A stretch of 64,000 bases of DNA from Purpureocillium takamizusanense. Lineage: Eukaryota; Ascomycota; Sordariomycetes; Hypocreales; Ophiocordycipitaceae. Numbering within the stretch: the stretch's first letter is position 1; each line of letters begins with the position of its first letter. A program made the position numbers and the translations under genes. Location: positions 1,019,501-1,083,500 of the forward strand of contig NC_063074.1 in the NCBI RefSeq assembly GCF_022605165.1, read 5' to 3'. The notes below the pieces were generated by a model. That model saw nothing but the letters and a program-made list of their open reading frames with translations. It did not search any database and was not told the origin of the DNA. Of the stretch, positions 34,102-44,658 are shown one piece after another.

Positions 34102-35577
34102 ATGTCCATGTTTCCGGCCGTGCACGAGCTCGACAAAAAGGTCGTCGTGGTCGGCGGCTCGCTCGGCGGCCTGGCCGTCACGCACCGGCTGCTCAAGCAG
34201 GCGCGCCGGCGGCACCCCGAGATGCGCGTGGTGCTCGTGTCGCAGAATTCGCACTTTTACTGGAACATTGCGTCGGTGCGCGCCGTTGTCCCGGGCGCGC
34301 TGCGGCGGCGGCGGCGGCGGCGGCGGTCACAACAGCAGCAGCAGCAAAGTGGCGGCGGTGGTGGTTCTAGTGGTGGTGGTGGTGACGGCGGTGATGGTGA
34401 CGGTGATGGTGACGATGGCGACGGCATCGACGTCGACGACGTCGACGACATCCTCCACCCCATCGAGCCCGAGCTCATCCACCGCTACCCGCGCGGCAGC
34501 GTCGAGTTCGTGACGGGGCGCGCCATCCGCCTCGACGCGGCGGACAAGACGGTCAGCGTGGAGACGCCGACGTACGGGATCCGGCTGGTGCACTACACGC
34601 ACCTGGTGCTCGCGACGGGGGCCTCGGCCGCGGTCGCGGGCATGCCGTGGAAGGCCTCGGGCTCGTACGAGGACCTGCTCGGCGACATGCGCGCCACCGC
34701 CCGGCTCGTCGCCCGCGCGCGCCACGTCACCGTCGCCGGCGGCGGGCCCACGGGCGTCGAGCTCGCCGCCGAGATCAAGGCCGCCTACGGCCCGCGCAAG
34801 GCGGTCCTCTTGCTGCACAGCGCGCCCCGGCTGCTCTCCTCCAACAACGACGGCGGCGGCGGCGATGACGATGACGACAATCACCGCACCGCCGCCACCA
34901 CCGTCGCCGACCAGGCCGAGCGCGAGCTGCGCGCCCTCGGCGTCGAGCTCCACAAGGGCGCCAGGGCCACAAACGTCAACCGCGAGGCCCGCGACGACGG
35001 CACCATCGTCGTCACCCTCTCCGACGGCGGCAGCTTCGAGACCGACGCCTACCTGCCCACCACCGGCCTCATCCCCAACACCCGCTGGATCCCCAAGGCC
35101 CTCCTCACCGACCGCGGCTACCTCGACGTCGACGACTGCATGCGCGTCAGGGGCGTCGACAGCGTCTGGGCCGTCGGCGACGTCGTCTCCAAGCCCGACG
35201 CCGGCCTGCTCAACACCGAAGCTCACGTACGCACGCCCCCCTTGCTCCTCATGTCCCCTCAACCCAAAAATAATGAATAACACTCCATCATGTCTACATG
35301 TGTTCGCGCGCGCCTTGCTGACCTCTCTTCCTGGCCCCCCTTCCCCCTCCCCCAGGCCGCCTGCGTAGCCAAAAACGTCGAGCTCTCCTTCTCCAACAAG
35401 GCACAGGTCCCCGTCAAGCTGCCCACCACCGACGTCTTCCTCTGCACCATCGGCCCTGACCGCGGCGTCGGCCGCTACGGCTCCATCCCCTTGCCGTCCT
35501 TTGTCGTTTGGGCCCTCAAGAGCCGGACCCTGGCCACGGAACGGACCGCCAAGTATGTCAAGGGAAGCATGTGGTGA
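34102..35577 (+). CDS. AIF/AMID-like FAD-dependent NAD(P)H oxidoreductase
   Basis: Exons 34102-35226 and 35356-35577 encode 448 aa; the intron is GTACGC...CCCAG (129 nt). The start MSMFPAVHELDKKVVVVGG places the Rossmann FAD motif (VVVGGSLGGLAV) at the N-terminus, as in the family. A second dinucleotide motif (VAGGGPTGVELAAEI) marks the NAD(P)H site, and VWAVGDVV is the FAD-ribityl GD motif. Fungal relatives are mitochondrial or lipid-associated quinone reductases related to AIFM2/FSP1. The unusual part is a simple-sequence insertion of about 50 residues (34301-34470) inside the first domain: eight Arg, then Gln, Gly and Gly/Asp runs. A second Gly/Asp run lies at about 34850-34880. The gene is tail to tail with END3. 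Confidence 0.9.
34301..34470 (+). repeat. In-frame triplet-repeat insertion (Arg, Gln, Gly, Asp runs)
   Basis: CGG, CAG/CAA, GGC/GGT and GAT/GAC triplet runs follow one another without a stop. They sit between VRAVVPGAL and ILHPIEPEL of the oxidoreductase, where relatives have only a short acidic loop. I see no convincing splice pair that would remove it. Confidence 0.8.
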
Positions 35578-35836
35578 GTTCGGGAGTAGGGGCTGGCGGC
35601 GTATAGGCAGGCAGGCATGGTAAGCCGTAGTAATAAATAGATTGCCCGTGTCCGGCAGCAGATGCCCGCCGACGATAGGGCGACGCGCATCTCTGGGTAA
35701 TGATTGTAATGCAAGCACTACTCGGTTGGTCAATAGGTATCTACCACGTTGGAGGCGTATGAACAATAAAAGATGCCCGCTTGGATCCAGAGTCTTCTTT
35801 TCCTCTTACAACACACACACACACACACGCGACACG

Positions 35837-37172
35837 TCAACCCGCCTTCTCCGCGTCAATCTGCCTCCGCAAGTCGTCCAAGGCGCCCTGCCTCGACCGC
35901 AGGTGCGTCTCCAGCCCCTCCACCTGCTCCCGCACCGTCTGCAGGTCGTCGGATATGCTCTTGAGGCCGCTCCCCGCCGCGCTCTTGCCCTTGCCCTCCT
36001 CCAGCTCCCGCAGTTCCTTGCGCTTGTAGTCCAGCAGCTGGTCCAGCTCCCTCTTGACGAGCGCCGGCTTCGAATCCCGCTTGCCGCCCTTGCGCCGCTC
36101 GGCAATCTCCTCGACCTTTTGGATCTTGGCGTCCAGGTCCTGCAGCTGGCGCTTCAGCCGCACCTCCTCCCAATCCTCCGTCTTCTCCGTCGAAAAGTCG
36201 GTCCCCGTCGCCTTGAATCCGCTCCGGCCGAGCCTCGTCAGGTACTGGTCACCAAACTTGGCTTTGCGCCCCGTGGCCGTGTTGTCGTCGGCCTTGGCCG
36301 CCCACCGCGACGACGCGCCCGTCCGCTGGTTGTCGAGCTGGTAGTCTATCTGGTTCCGCTCGAAGCTGGAACGCAACGACGCCGGCACGGTGCGCGGGAT
36401 GCGAAATCCCTCGTGGCGGTTGTTGAGGATATGCAGGAACGCGAGACTGGCATCCTTGTTGATGGTGGAACCTGCGGACGGGTTGACGAGGTTCCAGGCA
36501 GAGCGTATGTCGGTATCGGGCACGTCGAGCGAGCCGTACAGGTCTTCCAGGGCATTGACTGCGAGACTGATCAGCAAGGTACGGTTCCAGAAGACGCCAG
36601 GGTGAGTGAGTAGGTGCTCATGGGAGGGGGACCGACATGATAGCTCGCCCCGCATGTCGCGGTTCTCCTGGTAGATCTGCTCGTACTTGGCCTTGTCCTG
36701 GGGACTCATGTACCAGTCGAATCCGTCCTTGAGCCCCTGGTCGTCCGAATCGTCCTCGATCTGCTCAAACTGCGGCTGCTTGCCTGTGATGGCCCGGCTG
36801 GCCTGCACGAGGTGGGCCTTGGACTCGGGGACGAGCCAGTCCGGCAGCGTCCTTGGCACGTCGGCGTATTCCTGCAAGCACCATGTAAGTCTCCGCGCAC
36901 CGCCTCGCGCTCGCTTTAGATTGGAAGGGACATACGCCGTTCAGGACGTCAAAGATGACGCGCATGGCGACGCAAAACTCCTCAAAGTCGAGGTTGCCAT
37001 CGTTGTCGACGTCGGCGAGGTCCCACACCCGTTCTAGCTGGTCGTCGCGCAGGCCGCTGTTCTTGAGGACCGGCGCCGCTTGCTCGCCCGTCAGGTACTG
37101 GCCGCCGCCCGTCCGGTCGGAAAAGATGTTCCAGTACGTCTCAATCTCCTTGGCCTCGATCTTGGGGGGCAT
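35837..37172 (-). CDS. END3: END3, actin cytoskeleton-regulatory complex protein
   Basis: Exons (complement) 37172-36936, 36871-36637 and 36558-35837 encode 397 aa, the normal END3 length. [17 protein letters not shown] opens an EH domain whose EF-hand loop is [13 protein letters not shown]. After VLNG|EYADVP comes the family segment [14 protein letters not shown] and a second EH-like region. The C-terminal third is a long coiled coil. END3 acts with PAN1 and SLA1 at endocytic patches, linking cargo and actin assembly at the plasma membrane. Intron 2 (78 nt) has a weak donor, GTCGGT, and no stop in frame. Removing it restores [15 protein letters not shown], which matches the family. The gene is divergent from IDI and convergent with the oxidoreductase. 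Confidence 0.94.
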
Positions 37173-38322
37173 CGTGGCGGAGAAGTCGGCGATGGAGCGC
37201 GCGCGGTTGAGCGGCTCCGTCGGGGATAACGGCGGGAGGGGGGAAGGGGGGGAGGTGGCTGCCAATTCAGGAGTCGCGACGGCTCGGGTTGCGCTCACGC
37301 GCCTGACGTATGCGTCGCACGGGGGCGGGAGCGGGCGGGCAATGCACTGCGCAGCTCCCAGGTCGCGCGGTGATGCTGGGTTAGTAGTTGGTGTGATGGT
37401 GATGCAGGTTAGTGACGAAGCTCCCCAGCCTCGCAGCGGCGGACCTACTAGGTTGGTAAGGCGAGGTAAGTTCCCCTGGCTGCCAGCGCTGCCGCTAACG
37501 GATTAGCGGCTCAGCGCACTGTGCAATCCGTCGTCAGTGGCTCTAGCGGGCGATTGACATCCGTAAGGCACCTTAGTAGACAGAATAAGCGGCACCGCAA
37601 TTGTAACTTTGCGGGCGAAACGATCAGAGCGTGGCAGAAATCCCCTACGAAAATAACGATAGCGTAATAGGAGATCGCCTTCCTTTAAATACGATAATAG
37701 TTAAGTTCCTTAAAGACCATCATAGGTTCTTTTATCTTATCCTCTATAGCCGTTCTGTCTATAGTAGAGTGGGCGAGGATTTCTCGGTGCGCTTTTTCTA
37801 TCGACCGCTTACCTACCATCCTACGTATACCTACCTGCAGGACGGACAGCACCTCCACTCCACCTTCTTGCCCTAGGCGCTCATGTCTGGGCAGTCGTCG
37901 TAGTCGTCGTGCCTTGCTGAGTCAGCCAATAATCCCCCAGCCGCCCCTGCGGACGAGGCACGAATAGCAAGAAAGTGGCAAAGCCCCCGATGGCCGTGGG
38001 GCCGATCAAATATTAATGTCTCGTTCGGCCGCCGGCGGCGGCACGACAGGGACGGCACTGGCCAGTGAGGAGCCGCCTGATGCCATTCGATGCACGCGCA
38101 GCCGCTAGAGACCTGAAAGGGCTCGGGGGACCAGCGGATTTTGGCGGGGCACCTCTGAGATGCCAATTGGGGGGTGGCCCGAGAGGGGAGAGTTGGTTGT
38201 TTAAATTGCCCTTGGACCCCATCGTTGTTGGCACATCACATCACATCGCCCAGGTCGACTGCTGCCTCCTCGACTCCTGCAATCCGCCACCTATTGCAGC
38301 TTTACCGACACCGTCCTTCGCC
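37173..38322. other. Divergent intergenic region END3/IDI
   Basis: It carries both promoters. Its middle (about 37640-37790) is a conspicuously AT-rich island in GC-rich surroundings, rich in TATA, AATA and TTAA words. No gene is supported. Confidence 0.6.
37640..37790. mobile_element. AT-rich island, possible RIP-degraded element relic
   Basis: About 150 bases dominated by AAATAACGATAG, TTTAAATACGATAATAG and TTTTATCTTATCCTCTATAG. This differs sharply from both flanks. Repeat-induced point mutation in Pezizomycotina turns repeated DNA into such sequence, so a degraded transposon fragment is the leading guess. There are no terminal repeats or coding traces to prove it. Confidence 0.3.
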
Positions 38323-39293
<971 letters not shown>

Positions 39294-40834
39294 GCGGGGC
39301 TGCGTGTGAGGGCCTTTGTTGATGCCCAAAACACCGTGAAGGAGGGCGAGGTGAGGGGTAATGAGTTGAAGACAAAAAAAGTGATATCATACATAGCCCT
39401 GCATTCACAGGGAGTTGCACATATGTGGCCTCGGCAGCCGATTGATTCCCCTTTTTCAGTATCCCTAGGTAGCCACGCCGAGGACGGCCCAAGGCGTTTT
39501 AGCAATAATACCTGTCCGTCCAGAGGCCCTCCCGGCAGACTCTCCGCGGCGGCGCCGGCCGGGCGGCACGCATCATGCGAGCACGCCAAGGCGCCGTGGC
39601 ATACCGCGATGGTTACACGGCTACGAAAGCGGCGGGCCCGCGGCGCCCGTCCACCAACCCTCGTTGCCTCGTTGTCAGCGCCTGGCCCAATTGCCCAGGT
39701 CCCGATCTGCGGCCGCGTGACCACACACTGCATGCTGCGTTATCTCGGCGGCGAGACCCGCCTGCACGCCGCTGCCGACGTTGGCAACCTGGGGATCCCG
39801 GCCCGTCGAATGGAGCAACTAGTTCCGACTCAGCTGCGAGCGCGGCGAGGCTGCCCGATGCAATGGCCGTCACGTCGCATCGTCGTCAGCTCCCCGCTCG
39901 CCCTGGTTTGGACGCAGCCAGCCCGCTCGGCAGCGGTTTGTGGGCCGGCCGGTGAGATCTGATCATGACGGACAGGTCGGTCGGCTGATGTTCCGCTCAT
40001 GTTAGATTCGGATCTGGGTTGGACACGCCCGTGTTGGCGGCGGGAAACCATGGGCGGGCGCACCCCGCATTCTCGTCACGGGAGCCAGCCTCGTGGCTCC
40101 CCCCTCGTCTTCAACAGCGTCCTCGTCGGCTTGGGGCGACACACGCAACCAGACTGGCGTCTGTCTGCTGCGTGTGTGTGTGCGGCGCATGTGTACGTGT
40201 GTGTATGTGTGTGTGGAGCACCAATAGTGGTGAGCATGGCTGCGATTCCTCGTCGCCGATAGGAGCATCGCGAGCCAGGGTTGTTTCACCCCATTACCTG
40301 AAGCATACGCGCGGGCGTCTCTAGGCCTTGGCTGGGCTGCTATTGTGTCGTCGACTCGCGCCGGGTGTGCTGTACTGTACTGCCGCTACTACCTCGGATA
40401 GTGGTTGATCTGAGTTACCAAGGTTTCTGGTTTTCGGGTTGGTTTACGTGTATCGCGGGGCCGCCCCGGGTCGGTCGCAGAGGCTGAGGTGTTGTTAATA
40501 AAAGGAAGCTGCCGCGCTGCGTCGTTGCTTCCTCCGTGAGCGAGAGCCCTTGCTTCCTCTGCCACTTATATCGTACACGCACGCAGGCGGCACCTGGTTT
40601 CTTGCACTTACACGTCGCAACCTCCCGCACCTGAGATACGATACACACACTTTTCCCCCATCATCGCAACGCAAGCCTGCAGACCGCCGTCCGGATGGGA
40701 CTCGACCACCGCATGAACCTCCAGTTCGACTCATCCGCCCTGACTGGCCAGAGTAGCCCGGCCAACAACACATGGATGCCGGACAAGCCGCCCAGCAGTA
40801 AAGACAGTCGTGCCAGTAGTAACGCCCGCTCCTC
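39294..40834. other. Intergenic region between IDI and GNAT genes
   Basis: It holds the IDI 3' flank and the GNAT promoter, with a GT-rich tract near 40170-40215. Frames here are GC-rich noise. Confidence 0.6.
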
Positions 40835-41809
40835 ATGGACACCGTCGTGGACCCCGTCGTGGACCCCGTCGAAACCCCTGCTCCCCGCCTTGTCGTGGAA
40901 GCAGCACGGGTCCCGTCCTTGATCCCTCCGATCTGGCATGATACCGTTCGCCAGCTCGGCATGAAGGAGCGCAAGGAGGCTGGCCTGTCCCTGGCTCACG
41001 CATTCGCCACCGACCCCCTGAGCGTCTATCTGCTCGCCGACGAACTTGACAAAGGATGGCCTCCCGAGCGTCTCTGGAAGCTCCACGTGCGCATCATGAG
41101 GTACACGTTCGCGGCGTATAGACTCAGGGGCGTGGCCACGGCGGTTGGCCCAGACTACGAGGCCATCGCCCTGTGGTGTGCTCTCCCCACTCCCCCTTCA
41201 GTCCTTCGTTTTCCGTTGTTCCATGGTCCACGCGTGAGGCCATAAATGGGCTTGGTAGCTGACCAGGAGGACGGCAGGACACCGCCAGGCAAGTTCAACG
41301 ACGACTGGTGGGCGACGCTCTGGAGCGGCACCTGGCGGCTCTGGTATCAGCTGCCGTCTGAAGCCAGGCGCCGTTTTTTCACAGAGCTCGTTCCGGCGCT
41401 GCACGATGCGCGGAAGCAAGTCATGGGAGACCTCAACAACGACTGCTGGTACCTCGGATACATTGGCACGAAGCCTAATGCTCGAGGACGAGGCTATGCG
41501 AGTAAGCTCATTGGAGCCATGGCTGAACAGGTAGGCCACAGAATCCTAGGGATAATGCAAGTGTGGAAGATATCGACTGACTCACGCGCGACGCGGCAGG
41601 CCGATGCCGAAAACCGCCCCATCTACCTTGAGTCGTCATCCCTAGCCAACATAAAGCTGTACGAGAAGTTCGGCTTCGAGGTCAAAAACGAGATTGCCCT
41701 GAAGCGCGGTCCGACGCCTGTGTATCTGTACTGCATGGTTCGTACGCCGCAGCCGTCAGTGCTACAGCAGTCGGTTACAGAGTCTTCGACCGAGGGCCTC
41801 AAGGCTTGA
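40835..41809 (+). CDS. GNAT-family N-acetyltransferase
   Basis: Exons 40835-41175, 41278-41530 and 41600-41809 encode 267 aa. Intron 1 (GTGTGC...GCTGACC...GGCAG) joins AIALW|TPPGKFNDDWW, and intron 2 joins MAEQ|ADAENRPIYLESS, both as in fungal relatives. The GNAT fold is seen from WHDTVRQLGMKE onward. The acetyl-CoA pyrophosphate loop is GTKPNARGRGYASKLI (R/Q-x-x-G-x-G/A pattern), and YLESSSLANIKLYEKFGFE is the C-terminal conserved strand-helix. Such proteins acetylate small amines or proteins; the substrate is unknown. The N-terminus carries two VVDP repeats from a 12-nt tandem DNA repeat, and the precise start is therefore less certain than the core. It is tail to tail with RPA2. Confidence 0.88.
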
Positions 41810-42134
41810 GAGGGATGCGGCGCAGTAGCGGGTTTTGGACTGGTCTTGGAGGGGAGGTGGACAAGTACTCGGGTCTTATGACACCTCGTGCAGAGACTAT
41901 GTGAGAGGGACGGGGCCAGAATGTCATGCGTGAAGGAGGAGTTTATGCCTGTTTTGTTCCGTACCGACTTGCATTTTGGCACCAGACTGACAAAGAGAAA
42001 TGATACATTCCGTCATGACCGAAACCCCGAAATGCCGTTTTAAAATTAACCATTGAGCCAGCCTTCCCGTGTTGCCGCGGCTCCGGCGGCAACCTTTCGC
42101 AGGCCGTCCGCGCCTATACAATGCGGCACACACT
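41810..42134. other. Short convergent spacer GNAT/RPA2
   Basis: About 325 bases expected to contain two 3' UTRs. Nothing else is recognisable. Confidence 0.6.
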
Positions 42135-43245
42135 TTAGTAGTCCAAGATGGCCCACGTCTCGTCGTCGACCGTTGTGTAAATCAGCCCCCGCTGCAGCAA
42201 GTCCTCGGCTCCCATCAGTACATCCCGTACCGACATGCCGAGACCGCCGGATATGACGTTGAGGTGTGCGCCTTCGTTGCCACCAGGCGTGTCGTTGATG
42301 TAGTTGAAGACTTTCCTGGCAGCAGGCGAGCAGTCTGCGAGCTTGTTGTTGACCTGACCCGCGCCGGCACCCGCACTGTTCCCGTAGCCGGCACCGCCGT
42401 CGACGAACATGCCGTCGCCATTCTGCTGTTGCGGCTGCTGACCGCCGGGGGGCCCGCGTGTGAAGAAGAGGTGCACGTAGGTGGCCTCGAGGAGGTGGTA
42501 GTTGACCTCGTTGAAGTCGGCGACGGGGCGGATGACGTGGGCGCCGACGTGGCGCTTGTTGGAGAAGGACTTGAGGCGGCCCCAGACGCGGACGTGCGAG
42601 TCGAGCTCGAAGCCCGGGTCGGCCTCGTCCTGCTTGTCGGCGTCGATCCACTTCTTCACCTCGATCTGGCCGGTGCCGTCGTCGATCTTGAACGTGATGT
42701 TGGTGGGCTGCGGGTTGATGCTGCGGACCTGCCCGACAAAGGTGATTTGCGTCACGGGCGAGCCGTCGATCTTGAAGTCGGCGCCCGAGAAGGGCTCCTC
42801 GGCATCGAGGATCTGCTTGATGGTGACGGGCCGCAGAGACTCATCCTGGTAGGACTGCAGAGTTTTTGGGTGCAAAACCCTCTGTCAGCTAGCTAGACAG
42901 ACGGCTGACGGGCGAAACGAAGCAAAGTCACGGGGGAGGGGAGAGTTTCCGCGGTGAGGAACGTGAAGAGTACGTGTACGTGAAGAAGAGCTGGTGATGG
43001 CAGAGAGCATGCTTACCTTGCCGCCGCCTCCGCCCTGGCTGCCCTGCTGTGAGCCGCCGCCGGCGAAGAAGCCGCCCGAGTCGTCGCCGCCCTGCGCGCC
43101 GTACGCGGTCTTTGTGTATCCGCCGTATGCTGCTGGACGTATGGCAAAGGGAACATGTCAGTATGAGACAGCGCGGACGTGGTTTCTGAAGATGGGGAGG
43201 GAGACCGGGCGAGGAAAGGGAGGGGGAGAAAGCTTCCTTACACAT
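42135..43245 (-). CDS. RFA2: Replication protein A subunit 2 (RPA32)
   Basis: Exons (complement) 43245-43242, 43132-43017 and 42854-42135 encode 279 aa. The first coding exon is only ATGT. Intron 1 (GTAAGG...) ends at a tandem CAGCAG acceptor, giving MSAYGGY or MSYGGY. The N-terminus is the Gly/Ser/Tyr-rich phosphorylatable tail usual for this subunit. The OB fold (VTQITFVGQVRSI, TGQIEVKKWID, VRVWGRLKSF) covers about 75-180. A Gln/Gly-rich linker leads to the C-terminal winged helix (GGLGMSVRDVLMGAEDLL to DDETWAILDY). RPA binds single-stranded DNA in replication, repair and recombination. The upstream flank carries three TACTTCGTA-type motifs. Confidence 0.93.
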
Positions 43246-43380
43246 GGTGGCTCGTGACGGTGTGGTGATGGTGTTGCAGGATGCACGATGGCGGGACGGA
43301 GGGAGACGCGTTTGAGGCGCGCTTCCGTTAATTGATTCCCAGCTTTTGCCCCGCGCGCGGGTGGAGGTCCCGCTAGTACG

Positions 43381-43636
43381 TACTTCGTAGCGGCGCCGGT
43401 CGCTCGAGGCAGCGAGCTCGCTGAGTCAGCGTCTGCCCGGGTTCTTGTACGCGCAGGAGCCGGTGGCCACTGGGCGGGTGGGCTCGGTCTCTCGCAACCC
43501 GGCTACTTCGTACGTGCAATGCAGACAACCCGGGATGAGGTTTCGGAGGCGGGCCATTGCAGTGCCATGCCATGCTATGCCACCTCACTGCGACGGATTT
43601 ATAACAGCCCGTGTATCCATTGATACGTACGAAGTA
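43381..43636. repeat. Cluster of three TACTTCGTAC-type motifs upstream of RPA2
   Basis: TACTTCGTAG at 43381-43390, TACTTCGTAC at 43504-43513 and the reverse complement GTACGAAGTA at 43627-43636. The starts are 123 bases apart in both steps. The same 10-mer occurs elsewhere in the window in non-coding DNA. Confidence 0.6.
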
Positions 43637-44394
43637 TGTAACGCATATCTCCATCTGCCCTGACGACGGCGCACCCTCCGGGGCTCACCGAAGCCATCAA
43701 GTCCAAGGCCCGACTCACAGCGGTCGAGGCTGCTGTCGCCGCTGGTCGAATAAGCCTTATGTTCCATTGCCATGCGTCGTCGTGGCTCGGGCTTGCCTGC
43801 GTGAGAGCGACGCCAGCCCCGCCTGCTGCCCATCCATGTCCGGAGGAGCATGCGAGGCAGGACAGCGTCCGCTACGGGGCTTGGGCGGCATGCGGTGGCG
43901 GACAGCGGGATAGGTTATGTGCGACACGGCCCGTGCCCCCCGCCTTGCGCGCCTGACACTGATGGCCGATCAAGGCATGGGATATGCGTAGGCAAGGTAG
44001 GGACTTGGAGCCGTCCATGCGCTGCATTGAGGCGTCACTTAGGGCGGGTATCGTATCGTGTCATCGGGGTGCCGAGGAGCAGCACGCGGCAGCCGCGGAG
44101 CATCGGCAGGACCGCTTCCACGCGGCAGCGGGATGGATTCGAGCCCGTCCCCCAGAGACACTGGGCGGGCAGTACCCGACCTACTGTAATAACGTAGCGT
44201 TAGTAGGTACCAGGCGCAGAGAGCGTACATTGCGACGTCGTCCACTACCAGCACTATAGTGGGGCGCTGGGCTGCCCGGCTTCATTGGAAGCCTCGGCAC
44301 CCCAGGCCGCCTCCACTGCCTGATTCGGACCGGGGCGGGTGTCGGACCCCCGAAGCTGGGGGAAGCTTCGGGCTTGCTTCTGACTGACTGACAC

Positions 44395-44658
44395 CGACCG
44401 CCAACGACAACGGCCACTTCCGCGCTCTTTCCTCCTCCCCCAACCATCCCCCCTCCCATCGCCAACCGCCACGGACATCTATCGGACCCAAGGTCCTGAT
44501 CCGTCGTCTCTGCGCCATCGCGCGCGCACTGCCTCATTGAACTGAACGTTTCCTCCTCGCTGCTGCTGCCGTACGCTCCCTGGCCACAGCACTCTTCTCT
44601 CTTGTCCGCGCCCCCCCTACGAAGCATCCCGCGTGCTGCTCTCCGACCTCGCACCGCC
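44395..44658 (+). promoter_or_regulatory. C/T-rich leader of the Lon gene
   Basis: Long C/T-rich stretches (CTCTTTCCTCCTCCCCCAACC, TTTCCTCCTCGCTGCTGC, CACTCTTCTCTCTTGTCC) lead to the start context CACCGCCATGG. They are consistent with a fungal transcription-start zone. Confidence 0.4.

Larger units (their letters stand above)
43246..44658. other. Divergent intergenic region RPA2/Lon
   Basis: About 1.4 kb containing both promoters. Three TACTTCGTA-type motifs lie at 43381, 43504 and 43627, on the RPA2 side. The Lon side is C/T-rich. No gene is supported. Confidence 0.6.

Noticed and set aside
34327..35766. 479-codon - strand frame opposite the FAD oxidoreductase
   Set aside because: The antisense shadow of a GC-rich coding exon; it contains no motifs, whereas the + strand has all three oxidoreductase motifs.
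37376..37395. TTAGTAGTTGG word resembling fungal 5S rRNA
   Set aside because: Only about 11 bases match; the flanking 5S sequence and internal control elements are absent.
40695..40922. 75-codon frame just upstream of and overlapping the GNAT start
   Set aside because: Ser/Pro/Trp repeats from the same 12-nt tandem repeat read in another frame; the GNAT frame continues into the conserved domain.
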